Shown here: in pieces, positions 17,545 through 26,950 of the stretch
Position numbering within the stretch: the first letter of the stretch is position 1
Layout of the letters: every line of letters starts with the position of its first letter
Source: JBBSEX01 sp038239345
GTDB lineage: Bacteria; Acidobacteriota; Terriglobia; Bryobacterales; Bryobacteraceae
Length of the DNA stretch: 64,000 nucleotides
Reading direction: 5' to 3'
Assembly: GCA_038239345.1 (NCBI GenBank)
Contig: JBBSEX010000005.1
Coordinates: 62,001-126,000, forward strand
The notes under the pieces: generated by a model
Told to the model about the DNA's origin: nothing
The model's input: the letters and a program-made list of their open reading frames with translations, nothing else
The model's database searches: none
Translations under genes and position numbers: made by a program

Positions 17545-17588
17545 GAACAAAAAGCGAAAGTCAAGGCCTGAACTTCGCCTTTTTGTTC
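17545..17588 (-). terminator. Long imperfect stem-loop, probable terminator of the peptidase gene
   Basis: GAACAAAAAGCGAA pairs with TTCGCCTTTTTGTTC around a 15-base centre, with one bulged C, giving a stem of about 14 pairs. On the minus strand it lies 40 bases after the peptidase stop and before the DUF72 start, and its descending arm contains CTTTTTG. A terminator with T-rich arm fits, though a protein-binding site is possible. Confidence 0.5.
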
Positions 17589-17627
17589 CACCTCCCCGTG
17601 GGAGCCTCCTGGGCTACGCGGCCCCTA

Positions 17628-18698
17628 TTATTCCACTAACTTTCCGGCGCTAACCAGCGTCTTACCATTCGCGACAACGGTTGCATCGGGGAAGAAGAAC
17701 CACCGCACAAAGTCGCCCCTCACCGCTCCCCCGATTTCTTCATTGGCACCGAGGCTCATCCGGACCACGCCGGCGCCATAGCCGAAGTAAGGTAGGATTT
17801 CGCCCGTGGATTTCAACAGTGGATTGAAGCCGAGCCCGAATTCGCGGAAGGCCAGAGCCGACGCACCGCCTTGCTTCAGATATTTGTCCAGGGTATCGAA
17901 GTTGGCCTCGGCTTCATAGTGCAGCACCTTGCCTTCGACGATCTGCAAGAGGATCTTTTCGACCGTCTTTCCATCGATCCGCGCTTTGGGAATATACAAC
18001 TGACCGCTAACCGATTCTTCGATGGGAGCCACGCGAACGACTCCCGCCGGATACTCAATCTCGCGGTCCACGCGAACTTTCGCTGTTCGCATACGTTTTG
18101 GAGAAGCATCGCCATCCTGTTTGTTGAACGGCCTGTCATCAACGTGAAAACGAATGTCCGTACCACTTGGCGCCGTGACGTGCACTTCACCCGCCCGCAG
18201 TGCGGCAATCGCCCGATCCTGCGCCGCCGACAGGGCTTTCAAATCGGTATTCAGAACCGCGTTCAAATAGAGGGCATCGTAGTGCGGCGGATGCCCGGTC
18301 GGCTGGCCATCGGCGAGAACGCTGCCCTGCGACCAATGGAAATGAATCTCCCGATGCACCCCGCCGCGGTCCAGCCACTTGGCAAGATCGGCGGCCTCGG
18401 CCGGAGTTGGGCCAAGGCCGAGATCGGCGAGGGGCAACCATAAATAGACATCGGTTGTCTGCAAAATAGCGGCCAGGTCGCCCGGCTTGAGCGATGCGCG
18501 AGTCACCACTTTTGCGCCGGGAATCAACCTTTGAATTGGTATGACGAGTTCGCCGAAATACTGTGGATCGGAGAACAGGACGACGCGCTCGTTCTGTTGT
18601 AAATCAAGTGCCGCGACAATCTTCGCGGCGAGTGCATCATAGTTCAACTGTGCGGCATTGGCGGTGATCAGCGCCAGCAGTCCAAGCAGAAAACGCAT
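17628..18698 (-). CDS. Secreted M29-like aminopeptidase homologue, metal site doubtful
   Basis: Protein of 356 residues with a signal peptide (1-16, ALITANAAQ). The fold resembles thermophilic M29 aminopeptidases: NERVVLFSDPQYFGELV in the N-terminal domain, GEVHVTAPSGTDIRF, GKVLHYEAEANFDTLDKYL, then REFGLGFNP and SLGANEEIGGAVRGDFV. M29 enzymes bind two metals through two Glu, two His and an Asp. Here the usual TEE segment reads EYPAGVVRVAPIEES, and the HIALG and HWD positions read VRMSLG and RWFFFPD. Most ligands therefore look replaced. It may be a non-catalytic relative or a different metal site; the family call rests on overall similarity as I remember it. Confidence 0.55.
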   Translation of the reverse strand: MRFLLGLLALITANAAQLNYDALAAKIVAALDLQQNERVVLFSDPQYFGELVIPIQRLIPGAKVVTRASLKPGDLAAILQTTDVYLWLPLADLGLGPTPAEAADLAKWLDRGGVHREIHFHWSQGSVLADGQPTGHPPHYDALYLNAVLNTDLKALSAAQDRAIAALRAGEVHVTAPSGTDIRFHVDDRPFNKQDGDASPKRMRTAKVRVDREIEYPAGVVRVAPIEESVSGQLYIPKARIDGKTVEKILLQIVEGKVLHYEAEANFDTLDKYLKQGGASALAFREFGLGFNPLLKSTGEILPYFGYGAGVVRMSLGANEEIGGAVRGDFVRWFFFPDATVVANGKTLVSAGKLVE

Positions 18699-18715
18699 GG
18701 AACTATCGTCACACG

Positions 18716-20182
18716 TCAGCGCTTCTTAATGAACTCTATCCCCAGCATGGTTACCGATTCCACGTTGGCATCCGGACCTAAACGAAAAATCAACGGGCTC
18801 TTGTCTTCCATCAAGAACGTATCGTAATGAAAGTGTTCCAGACGACTGTTGACGCGGCTCCAGTGGCTTTCCAGATTCTTCCCCACGACGGCGATTTTCA
18901 ACTCGCCATAGCCGCGATCTTCATAGGTGCCGGCATACGCGTGGAGTGGAAGCGATGGCTTGGTACCCTTCTGCCGGCTGGCGAGAAAGCGATCCAGGCT
19001 GGCGCGCCCGGCGGCTTCCTGCTTTCCGAAATAGGCGATCAACTCAGCGTCCCAATCATGCGCCGGCAGGCCTAGAACAGCATCGATGATCTGATATCGC
19101 AGCGCCTCGGGCATATTTTCATTGTCCAGATTGGACATCACGACGACGCCCAGCTTCTGCTTCGGAACAAGGGCGACGCTGGTACGGAATCCATCAATGG
19201 CGCCGCCATGCTGAACAAGGAAGAGCCCGCGATAATCCTGCAGGAACCAGCCGAGGCCATAGGAGATCTCATTCGATTCGGAATTGGTATTGCGCCCGGC
19301 ATCCTCTGGGCGGATAGCCATTTGTGGTGTCCGCATCTCTTCAAAAGCGCTATGCGAGATCAGCCGCTTGCCATCGAAGACGCCGTCGTTCAGTTGCAGC
19401 CGAATCCACTTCGCCATATCGTTGACGCTGGCGTTAAGGGAACCCGCGGGTCCGATGTTGTCGATATTGCGCCACTCGATAACTTCCGGTTTGCCGGTAA
19501 CATTCTTGCGGTGGGGCGTGGCGTGATTGGGCGTCGTGCGCGCGACGTCGGCACTGAAGTCGGCATCCGTCATCGCTAGCGGATCAAGGATGCGGCGCTG
19601 CACAAATTGCTCCCAACTGCCACCCGACGCGCGGCCAACCGCGTAGCCGGCCGTCAGGAACATGATGTTCTGATACTGCCAGGCCGAACGGAATTGGCGC
19701 GACGGTTTCACAAAAGCGACCTTGCGGATGATTTCTGCGCGGGTGGATAGCGAGTTGTACCAGAGCAGATCGTTGCGGCTGAGACCGGTTCGATGCGAGA
19801 CCAGATCGCGCAAGGTGACCATGGCGTCGGCCATCGGGTCATTCAGATGAAAGAATTCGACATAACTGCGAACGGGATCGTCCCAACCCATCTTGCCTTC
19901 ATCCACCAACATCGCCATCGCCGCCGTAGTGAACGCCTTCGTGGTGGATCCGATGGCGAAGATTGTGCCGGCCGTGACGGGGTCCGTTTTGCCAAGCTCC
20001 TTGACGCCGTAGCCTTTCGCGTAGATGACTTTGTCGCCCTCTACAATTGCGATCGCGACGCCGGGAACACCCCAGGCTCGCATGGATTTTTCGGCCAGCT
20101 CGTCGATCTTGGCGGGATCGAGAGTGGCGGCGCAGGCGGTGCGCAGAATAAATAGCGCAAGGGCTAACGGGCGGATCCACAT
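18716..20182 (-). CDS. Secreted serine hydrolase, class C beta-lactamase family (1)
   Basis: Protein of 488 residues with a signal peptide (1-19, ALALFILRTACAA). The penicillin-binding/esterase fold has SxxK nucleophile Ser79-Thr-Thr-Lys82 (FAIGSTTKAF), Tyr170-Gln-Asn172 and a third motif in the FLVQHGGAIDGFRTS strand (HGG). A C-terminal lipocalin-like/DUF3471 domain (about 390-488, YAGTYEDRGYGELKIAV) is joined as in many such proteins. Likely a periplasmic esterase or D-amino-peptidase; resistance is not implied. ATG at 20182 gives a clean signal peptide; a TTG 11 codons earlier is possible. Close in layout to the gene at 23403-24971. Follows 17 bases upstream of the M29-like gene, same strand, so they may be co-transcribed. 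Confidence 0.85.
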   Translation of the reverse strand: MWIRPLALALFILRTACAATLDPAKIDELAEKSMRAWGVPGVAIAIVEGDKVIYAKGYGVKELGKTDPVTAGTIFAIGSTTKAFTTAAMAMLVDEGKMGWDDPVRSYVEFFHLNDPMADAMVTLRDLVSHRTGLSRNDLLWYNSLSTRAEIIRKVAFVKPSRQFRSAWQYQNIMFLTAGYAVGRASGGSWEQFVQRRILDPLAMTDADFSADVARTTPNHATPHRKNVTGKPEVIEWRNIDNIGPAGSLNASVNDMAKWIRLQLNDGVFDGKRLISHSAFEEMRTPQMAIRPEDAGRNTNSESNEISYGLGWFLQDYRGLFLVQHGGAIDGFRTSVALVPKQKLGVVVMSNLDNENMPEALRYQIIDAVLGLPAHDWDAELIAYFGKQEAAGRASLDRFLASRQKGTKPSLPLHAYAGTYEDRGYGELKIAVVGKNLESHWSRVNSRLEHFHYDTFLMEDKSPLIFRLGPDANVESVTMLGIEFIKKR

Positions 20183-20309
20183 GGAGAGATCATAACGCGC
20201 TCTCGGTTGGATCAAGGCGTCTTCTACGTGCCGTGCGGATAGTATCCTCCATCAACGAAAGGTGATTGTCAACCCGCGCGTCCATCCTGCGCAAACATAT
20301 AATGAGGCC

Positions 20310-21926
20310 ATGCTCAAACAGGGCGCCCCCTTGTCCGCGACCCATAATGCCGAAAATCAGGCGCCGCCGCTGAAAGACTATAACCTTTTCGATGGCGACT
20401 TGGCGCTGGTGGAGGCGCTCCATCGCGAGGGTGCATCGTGGTCTGCATCGCGGGCCCGGGAGTTTGGGGGATTGCTGGGCGGAGAAGAAGCCATTCGCTG
20501 GGGTGTGGAAGCCAACCAGAATCCGCCGGTGTTGCAGACCCACGATCGATTCGGAAATCGCCGCGACGAAGTGGAGTTTCACCCATCGTGGCATGAGCTC
20601 ATGCGGCTGTCGGTGAAATATGGAATTCACAGCCTTCCATGGGCCGATCCGATTGGCGGGGCGCATGTCGCACGGGCGGCGCTGATGTCGATGGCCGGTC
20701 AGAACGAAGCGGGACATACGTGCCCTCTGTCGATGACCTACGCTTCCGTAGCGGCACTACGCAAACAGCCGGATGTAGCGCGCGAGTGGGTGCCGCGAAT
20801 TCTGCCAATGGAATATGACCAACGATGCGCGCCATCCAGCAAGAAGACGGGAGTCCTACTGGGCATGGGGATGACGGAGAAGCAGGGCGGTTCCGATGTG
20901 CGGGCGAACACGACGGCGGCGGATCCGATCGGCGGCGGAGAGTATTTATTGACCGGCCATAAGTGGTTCTGTTCCGCGCCGATGTGCGATGCCTTTTTGG
21001 TGTTAGCGCAGGCTCCAGCTGGCTTGTCGTGCTTCCTGCTGCCGCGCTGGACACCGGATGGGGAAAAGAACCGCTTCTACTTACAAAGGTTAAAGAACAA
21101 GTTGGGGAATCGGGCCAATGCCTCGTGCGAGGTGGAATTTTTGGGGACCTGGGCGCAATTAGTGGGTCCGGAAGGACGCGGGGTGGCGACCATCATTGAG
21201 ATGGTGAACCATACGCGTCTGGATTGCGTACTGGGGTCAACTGGATTGCTGAGGCAAGCGCTGACCCAGGCCATTCATCACTCGCGGCATCGGTCGGCAT
21301 TTGGGAAATTATTGGCGGAGCAGCCGCTAATGCAGAACGTGCTGGCGGACCTGGCGATTGAATCGGAGGGGGCGACCGTGCTCGCGATGCGGCTGGCCCG
21401 CGCTTTCGACAATCAGGAGCGGGCGTTTGCCCGGCTGGGAACGGCAGTGGCCAAATATTGGGTGGCCAAGCGCGGGGCGTCGCATGTGGCTGAAGCGCTG
21501 GAATGTCTTGGGGGCAATGGGTACGTGGAAGAGTCGATCATGCCGCGCTTGTATCGCGAGGCTCCGCTGAATTCGATTTGGGAAGGATCAGGGAATGTGA
21601 ACTGCCTGGATGTGTTGCGGGCGATTCGCAAGGAGCCGGAATCGCTGGATGCGCTGCTGGCGGAAGTTGCGCTGGCGCGCGGTGGCGATCGCAGATTGGA
21701 CGAGTTCGTTGGGCGCATCGCGATGAATGCCGAGGAACGCGGGGCACGACGGTTGACGGAGAGTTTGGCGCTGGCACTGCAGGCTTCGTTATTGGTGCGC
21801 TTCAGTCCGGCGGCAGTCGCGGATGCATTCTGCGGGTCGCGACTGGGTGGCGAGTGGGGGCACTCGTTTGGAACTCTGGGCGATGGGGCCGATCTAAACG
21901 GGATCGTGCGGCGGGCGCTGGCGTAG
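20310..21926 (+). CDS. aidB: AidB-like acyl-CoA dehydrogenase family flavoprotein
   Basis: Protein of 538 residues closely following the AidB pattern: NQAPPLKDYNLFDGDLAL at the start, FHPSWHELMRLS, GMTEKQGGSDVRANTT, the GHKWFCSAPMCDAFLVLAQ block, RLKNKLGNRANASCEVEF, and ECLGGNGYVEESIMPRLYRE with SIWEGSGNVNCLD. AidB is an FAD tetramer induced by alkylation damage in E. coli that binds DNA; the true substrate is unsettled. The start is chosen at the ATG at 20310; a GTG at 20262 with a GAAAGG element would add 16 residues not matching the family. The gene stands alone between minus-strand genes. Confidence 0.85.
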   Translation: MLKQGAPLSATHNAENQAPPLKDYNLFDGDLALVEALHREGASWSASRAREFGGLLGGEEAIRWGVEANQNPPVLQTHDRFGNRRDEVEFHPSWHELMRLSVKYGIHSLPWADPIGGAHVARAALMSMAGQNEAGHTCPLSMTYASVAALRKQPDVAREWVPRILPMEYDQRCAPSSKKTGVLLGMGMTEKQGGSDVRANTTAADPIGGGEYLLTGHKWFCSAPMCDAFLVLAQAPAGLSCFLLPRWTPDGEKNRFYLQRLKNKLGNRANASCEVEFLGTWAQLVGPEGRGVATIIEMVNHTRLDCVLGSTGLLRQALTQAIHHSRHRSAFGKLLAEQPLMQNVLADLAIESEGATVLAMRLARAFDNQERAFARLGTAVAKYWVAKRGASHVAEALECLGGNGYVEESIMPRLYREAPLNSIWEGSGNVNCLDVLRAIRKEPESLDALLAEVALARGGDRRLDEFVGRIAMNAEERGARRLTESLALALQASLLVRFSPAAVADAFCGSRLGGEWGHSFGTLGDGADLNGIVRRALA

Positions 21927-21957
21927 GGGATGAATCTGGATTCCCCGCCCAGCAAAG

Positions 21958-23403
21958 TCATGCTTCGAGTCTGTCATCGTGCACGGGATGTCCGATGGCA
22001 AAGTGATAAATGACCTGGCCTTGCTCAAGATCCAGATAGCGCTGGACCTTATCGTCGAAGAATGCGCCGATACCGGTGGCGCGGAGCCCTAGTGCTTCCG
22101 CGGCGAGGTACAAGACGTGGCCAATCGCGCCAGACTCGAAGTGGGCGTAGCGATAGCCGCGATCGCCATGGGCGCGCGTCGCACGATCCAAATCGGCAAT
22201 CATCGAGAACGTTACGCAAGAGTTTCCAGCAAGATTCTGCCCCAGACTAAGACCCGCCGCGGAGATTCGCTGGTCGCCCGTTTGGAGCAATTCCAATTCG
22301 TTACTCCCATGTCGATATACGCCGGGTTCCAGACCATCGACGCGATGGACGTAGAGGTAAAGCTGGATGAACGGTGAACTGCTGAAGTCCGCCGAAAGCC
22401 GCTGGCGGGTGACGTTCAGTAACGCGGAAAGCTGGTGCAACGAAATGGATTCGCCACCGCCGATGAAATCGAGAGCGGAGCGCCGGGTGCGCGCGACTTC
22501 GCCGAATGGGCGAGTAGAGGTTGCCGGAATCGGCAGCGGGATTGAGCCCGAGACGGTAGGGGCGAGCTCGGCTGCGGCGATCCCGGATTGCGCCGTGATC
22601 TTCGTCGCCGCGTGGATTGTATCAATGCGCGGATAGGCAAGTTGATCTAGCGATAGCTGGTTCGGTTCGCCGCCAAACCACGCCGCCGGAGCCGACGCCG
22701 CGTCACGCAGTGGTGCCTCGATCGCCACCAGCAACATCGGCCATTCGTCGCCTGCTAAGCCACAGACGCGGGCGATCTCATCATCGTGGAAATGACCATA
22801 GGCGGCGGCCTTGAGGCCGATGGAGCGCGCGGCTAATTCGAGCGCTTGCCAGGCGTGCCCGATGTCGTGCAGGCAGTAACGATAGGCGCGGTCGCGATAT
22901 TTCCAGGCTTCGCGCCAGGCGATGCTTGTGAGTACGAATACAAGAGACGCATTAGTGCCAGTGATAAATTTTCCAAGGCCGCGCTGCTCCGCCATGTGTG
23001 AGGACGGGCGGTAATGATAGAGTCCATCGGACCAATCTTTCAGGTTATGCGCGATGAAATGAAATTCAGTGGGGTGGAGATTTCCCGACGACGGATTCAC
23101 TCGCAGCGCATATTTCGATCCTGTGGATGGAACACGCTTGGAAGCGCTGATCGCCGCCGAATAAAACAACAATTGCGAAATCAATTGGACACCATCGGCG
23201 ATGGGCGGCGCACCGCGTTGTCCTGTCAAGACCGCCATTGCCGGGATTTCCGGTGAACGCGGATCGGCCGGAAGGTCGATTAATGGGACACCTTCATAAT
23301 GACGAAACGGGTCGGGCATATTTGCCCAATCGAGCGTATGGGGGGCGCGCCGCAACGACTCGACAGTATGTTTCGTGAACTCATGATATTCCCGCCACTG
23401 CAT
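21958..23403 (-). CDS. SagB/ThcOx-type double nitroreductase-fold dehydrogenase
   Basis: Protein of 481 residues made of two nitroreductase-fold halves. The first (about 60-260) has KYALRVNPSSGNLHPTEFHFI, GLYHYRPSSHMAEQRG and YRYCLHDIGHAWQALELAA. The second (about 295-475) has RTRRSALDFIGGGESISLHQLSALL, GVYRHGSNELELL and YAHFESGAIGHVLYLAAEALGLRATGIGAFFDD. SagB-type enzymes use FMN to oxidise azolines in peptide natural products; free-standing bacterial members have unknown substrates. No YcaO cyclodehydratase or short precursor peptide is visible nearby. The start ATG shares a base with the stop of the serine hydrolase (TAATG), so it is translationally coupled; the longer open frame upstream lies inside that gene. 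Confidence 0.82.
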   Translation of the reverse strand: MQWREYHEFTKHTVESLRRAPHTLDWANMPDPFRHYEGVPLIDLPADPRSPEIPAMAVLTGQRGAPPIADGVQLISQLLFYSAAISASKRVPSTGSKYALRVNPSSGNLHPTEFHFIAHNLKDWSDGLYHYRPSSHMAEQRGLGKFITGTNASLVFVLTSIAWREAWKYRDRAYRYCLHDIGHAWQALELAARSIGLKAAAYGHFHDDEIARVCGLAGDEWPMLLVAIEAPLRDAASAPAAWFGGEPNQLSLDQLAYPRIDTIHAATKITAQSGIAAAELAPTVSGSIPLPIPATSTRPFGEVARTRRSALDFIGGGESISLHQLSALLNVTRQRLSADFSSSPFIQLYLYVHRVDGLEPGVYRHGSNELELLQTGDQRISAAGLSLGQNLAGNSCVTFSMIADLDRATRAHGDRGYRYAHFESGAIGHVLYLAAEALGLRATGIGAFFDDKVQRYLDLEQGQVIYHFAIGHPVHDDRLEA

Positions 23404-24971
23404 TAATAAGCCGGAGCATCTTTGGGCGCCGGAGTGAGCACAAGATCGTGAAAGTCGTAACTGAAGTCGGTAAGAGCGGAGATGGCTTTCATCCTGACTT
23501 CGCGGACGGCCCCATCGGGGTTTAGCGAAAAAGTTGCGTAGGCATCGGCATCGAGTGAACGATCGTTCCAGCGGGCGATGAAGGTGTCGTATTGAAAGTG
23601 TTCCAGCGTTCCAGTGAGCGCCGGGGAGTGGGAAAAACGCATGATCAGCTTTCCATTTTTTTGTTCCACGAAGATGTCGCCGTACCACGGATCGCGATAA
23701 CGATTGGCGTATTTTTCGAGCGCCAGAGACGGTTTGGAATTGGAATTCCGCACAGAAGCCGCTTTGGCTTCGGCTTCGCGCGCTTCACCCACTCGACGCT
23801 TGCGAACGGTGCTGAAAGCGGTAACCCAATCGGTCGGTGGCGCGCCAAGATAGTGATCGAGAATCGTCATCGTTACGGCGCTGAAGGCGGAACTCTCCTG
23901 CTGATTCGTGAACACGACGATTCCAAGTTTCTTCGATGGCACCAGCGTAACGCGCGTCACCATTCCGTTGAGTCCGCCGGTATGGTAAACGATGCGTTGG
24001 CCGAGGTAATCGCAGGTTACCCACCCCAGCGCATAGGCCTGAAAATTGGGGGTGAGCGAAGCCAATTCCTTCGCTGGATCGGAACCGATGGGAATATTAA
24101 TATGAGGCGTCCACATCTCCTTCGATTGCGCCGCGGAGAATAGCCGTCCCCCGGAATATTGGCCCTGATTCAGTTGGGTATTCACCCACTTCAGCATGTC
24201 TTCCACGGAAGATTGAATGGCGCCGGCGGGCGCGGCCGGATCCAGACGGGTGTGCTCGACGACGCTCAATTTGTCACCCGACGGGGCATGTGGAAAGGCC
24301 AGGTCATCGCCGGCGGGAACATCCCCAACACCAGTTTGGCTGCGCGTCATTCCCAGCGGTTGAAAGATTCTTTCGCGAATGAATTGCGCCCAGGTCTTTC
24401 CCGACGCTTTCTCAATGACGGCGCCAGCCACGGTATAGAGCACGTTGTCGTAGGCGTACTTGCTGCGAAAACTGGTGGCGAGGGGTACGTAACGCAGGCG
24501 GGCGATGAGTTCCGGGGCGGTTAGCGTGCTCTCGGGAGAGAGCATCAGATCGCCCGCGCCGAGTGCAAGTCCGCTGCGATGGACAAGCAGGTCGCGCACC
24601 CGCATCTCGCGCGATACGTAAGGATCGGACATCTGAAACGATGGCAGAATGTCGACCACGCGCTGATCCCAATCGATTTTCTTTTCATCCACCAGGATGG
24701 CCAGGGCGGCGGCGGTGAACGCCTTCGTGTTCGATGCGATCCCGAACAGAGTTTTGCCGGTTACCGGAGCACTGTCGCCCAATTTGCGGATTCCGTAACC
24801 TTTGATTAAGACGACCTTGCCGTCCTGTATCACGCCCACCGCAATGCCCGGCACGTTGAACTCTTTGAGCGTGCGTTCGACGACATCGTCAAGATTGGAT
24901 TGAGCCCAGACAGCGCCCGATACGATAAGCCCGCAGGCGATTCGAGTAAAGACGGATAGGGGGTGGGTCAC
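23403..24971 (-). CDS. Secreted serine hydrolase, class C beta-lactamase family (2)
   Basis: Protein of 522 residues with a signal peptide (about 1-23, ending AVWAQ). Catalytic marks are Ser80-Asn-Thr-Lys83 in FGIASNTKAFTAAAL, the Tyr-Asp-Asn in KYAYDNVLYTVAG and a HTGGLNGM triad strand. The C-terminal domain (about 400-500, YANRYRDPWYGDIFVEQKNGKL) is the DUF3471-type strand sheet. The order and motifs match the protein at 18716-20182 (about the same length and domain pair), so the two look like paralogues. It is the first gene of a coupled pair with the SagB-type protein. Cytoplasmic enzyme is excluded by the leader. Confidence 0.85.
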   Translation of the reverse strand: MTHPLSVFTRIACGLIVSGAVWAQSNLDDVVERTLKEFNVPGIAVGVIQDGKVVLIKGYGIRKLGDSAPVTGKTLFGIASNTKAFTAAALAILVDEKKIDWDQRVVDILPSFQMSDPYVSREMRVRDLLVHRSGLALGAGDLMLSPESTLTAPELIARLRYVPLATSFRSKYAYDNVLYTVAGAVIEKASGKTWAQFIRERIFQPLGMTRSQTGVGDVPAGDDLAFPHAPSGDKLSVVEHTRLDPAAPAGAIQSSVEDMLKWVNTQLNQGQYSGGRLFSAAQSKEMWTPHINIPIGSDPAKELASLTPNFQAYALGWVTCDYLGQRIVYHTGGLNGMVTRVTLVPSKKLGIVVFTNQQESSAFSAVTMTILDHYLGAPPTDWVTAFSTVRKRRVGEAREAEAKAASVRNSNSKPSLALEKYANRYRDPWYGDIFVEQKNGKLIMRFSHSPALTGTLEHFQYDTFIARWNDRSLDADAYATFSLNPDGAVREVRMKAISALTDFSYDFHDLVLTPAPKDAPAY

Positions 24972-25011
24972 GAGTGGCTAGTTTACCACAGCGGACTTGT
25001 ATGATGGAGGC

Positions 25012-25305
25012 ATGGCGCGCTTCCAATCGCTCGCGAAGTGGCTTGTGGGCGGGCTGATCATACCCTCTGCTCTGGTCTATATCGGAGACTATGTATCGCT
25101 GCAATATCGGATTCCCGGAAATCGCGAGCAATTCGCCACGGTTGAAATAGATCCGTATCTAGCGATCCCACAAAAGGGCGGACGCACAGAATTCGTCGTC
25201 AGCGATCCGATTAACGAGACATGCGTGAACTCACTATTTCCGCATTTCGACGATAGCCCGTGCTGGTATGTGCGGCAGCATCGAAAAAAGCGCATTCAAA
25301 TGTAG
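25012..25305 (+). CDS. Small membrane-anchored protein of unknown function
   Basis: Unrecognised protein of 97 residues with one hydrophobic segment near the N-terminus (WLVGGLIIPSALVYIGDYV) and a soluble rest ending in a basic RQHRKKRIQM tail. Two cysteines (TCVNSLF, SPCWYV) may form a disulfide outside the membrane. The ATG at 25012 has a GGAGG element 2 bases upstream, rather close but the only good site; the frame is open 5 codons earlier. It leads into the YfhO-type gene with about 100 bases between them and diverges from the serine hydrolase by 40 bases. Confidence 0.6.
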   Translation: MARFQSLAKWLVGGLIIPSALVYIGDYVSLQYRIPGNREQFATVEIDPYLAIPQKGGRTEFVVSDPINETCVNSLFPHFDDSPCWYVRQHRKKRIQM

Positions 25306-25411
25306 GTTGCTACGATATACTCGAAGATCCTGCGAAGCGAATGATTTTTTAGAACGGCTCCCGAGCGAGAACCCGCGTCCTTTCACACGATTGGAATATT
25401 TCCCTAAATCA

Positions 25412-26950
25412 ATGGATTTCCGTTTACGCACGCGCACCGTTGCGCTTCTATCGCTGATTTTCACATACGTCTTTTTCTGTGAATACCTGCCGCCATTCCG
25501 TAAGGTTCACTTGCCTTACGACCTGGATGGATTTCATTATCCGCTGGTCGACTATGCTTTCCAATCGCTGCGCGAGGGCCGCTTTCCGCAATGGGATCCA
25601 ACCATCTATTGCGGGATGAGCTTCGTGGGGAACGTGCAAGCGGCGCTTTTTTATCCGCCGATGTGGCTGCTTTTTGTGGCGAACATCGGGCGCACTCACG
25701 TTTCTTATCAGAGCCTGGAAGATGTGACAATCGCCCACGTCTGGCTGGCGTTTCTGCTCTGTTATTGCTGGCTGCGGAATAAAGATCTGAGCCAGTTCGC
25801 GAGCATTCTGGGTGGCGGCGTCTTCGCTTATAGCGGCTACCTGATGCTGCAGTTGCAACATTTCGGATTGGTGGGAAGTTATGCCTGGATTCCGCTTGGA
25901 TTATGGGGAATCGATGAGGCCCACAACCAGAGGCGCTGGCAGCCGTTATGGAAACTAGCGGCCGCATCGGCGATGTGTTTCCTGGCTGGATACACGCCAA
26001 CGTGGTTCGTCTTCGCGGTCTGCGCGATGTTTTATGCGCTGGGTTATCGATCATGGAAAACCATTGCCGGCACAGCCACCGCGCTGGGGGCATCGATGCT
26101 GCTATGTCTAGTGCAGTTGCTGCCGGCGCTGGAGCTGACGGCGTTCAAATTGCCCGAGGATCGATACGGTTTTGGGGTCCGGGACCCAGTCTTCTATGCG
26201 TCCTTTCTGGTACCGAACTTTTGGAATTTTGCAATGAACGCTGACTTCGTTCCAGATCGCGAGTACTTATATTTGGGCGCTCCGGCGCTGTTGGGCCTGC
26301 TCTATTTATTTTCGCGGAGAAGTCTTCGCGGGCTGGGGCCTATCGTCGCGCTGCTTGCCGGAACAATCTTATTTCTGACGAACGCATTTGGAGTTGTGCG
26401 GCCCATCGTACTGCAATCGGCGATGCTGATGCAGATTTGCCGCGATTGGTATTTCCTGGGCGGGCTGACGGTGGCTGCGGCGGCGTTGGCGGCGATCGGC
26501 ATCGATCATTACTTGAAGCATAAGAGCAGTAAGGCGCGGGCGTGGATTTTGTGGCTGAGCGTGGCAACGATGTTCATTTGGGCCAATCGTGAACTCGCCG
26601 TGTGGTTAATGGGTGGCAAGGAATTCGCCGTCGGTATGCAGTCGCTCTACGACCCGCCAATTATGATCGGAATTGCCGGTCTAGCGCTGTATGCGATACG
26701 GTCGCATCGGGGTACGAGACGAATGTATCTGAGTGTCGCGCTACTGCTGGCGGTTGGTGTGGACTATAAGGTTTTTGGCACTAGCCGGCGATTCAATGCG
26801 GCCGTGGGAAGCGGCCGGTCTCGGGATAGGGCGACACGATTCATGCCATCAATGACGAAGTTTTCGCCGAGCTGCGGGCGAATCGACTCTACCGGATTGC
26901 GTTGGACGGCAATAATCCATTTTCCACGGATTTACGCTATTCCCGGCTGA
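25412..26950 (+). CDS. YfhO-family multispanning membrane protein, N-terminal part (frameshifted)
   Basis: Membrane protein with about 11 helices and the YfhO pattern: FRKVHLPYDLDGFHYPLVDYAFQSLREG, FPQWDPTIYCGMSFVGN, SYAWIPLGLWGIDEA and the late LLLAVGVDYKVFGTSRRFNAA. YfhO proteins help glycosylate teichoic acids in Firmicutes; the role in Gram-negatives is unknown. After RRFNAAVGSGRSRDR the frame leaves the family pattern. The proper continuation lies one frame back from 26830, so a single G appears missing in the GGG run at 26829-26831. The frame begins at 25268, but the ATG at 25412 gives a normal N-terminus. It may be a real inactivation or a base-calling error; a single protein of about 700 residues would otherwise result. 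Confidence 0.75.
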   Translation: MDFRLRTRTVALLSLIFTYVFFCEYLPPFRKVHLPYDLDGFHYPLVDYAFQSLREGRFPQWDPTIYCGMSFVGNVQAALFYPPMWLLFVANIGRTHVSYQSLEDVTIAHVWLAFLLCYCWLRNKDLSQFASILGGGVFAYSGYLMLQLQHFGLVGSYAWIPLGLWGIDEAHNQRRWQPLWKLAAASAMCFLAGYTPTWFVFAVCAMFYALGYRSWKTIAGTATALGASMLLCLVQLLPALELTAFKLPEDRYGFGVRDPVFYASFLVPNFWNFAMNADFVPDREYLYLGAPALLGLLYLFSRRSLRGLGPIVALLAGTILFLTNAFGVVRPIVLQSAMLMQICRDWYFLGGLTVAAAALAAIGIDHYLKHKSSKARAWILWLSVATMFIWANRELAVWLMGGKEFAVGMQSLYDPPIMIGIAGLALYAIRSHRGTRRMYLSVALLLAVGVDYKVFGTSRRFNAAVGSGRSRDRATRFMPSMTKFSPSCGRIDSTGLRWTAIIHFPRIYAIPG

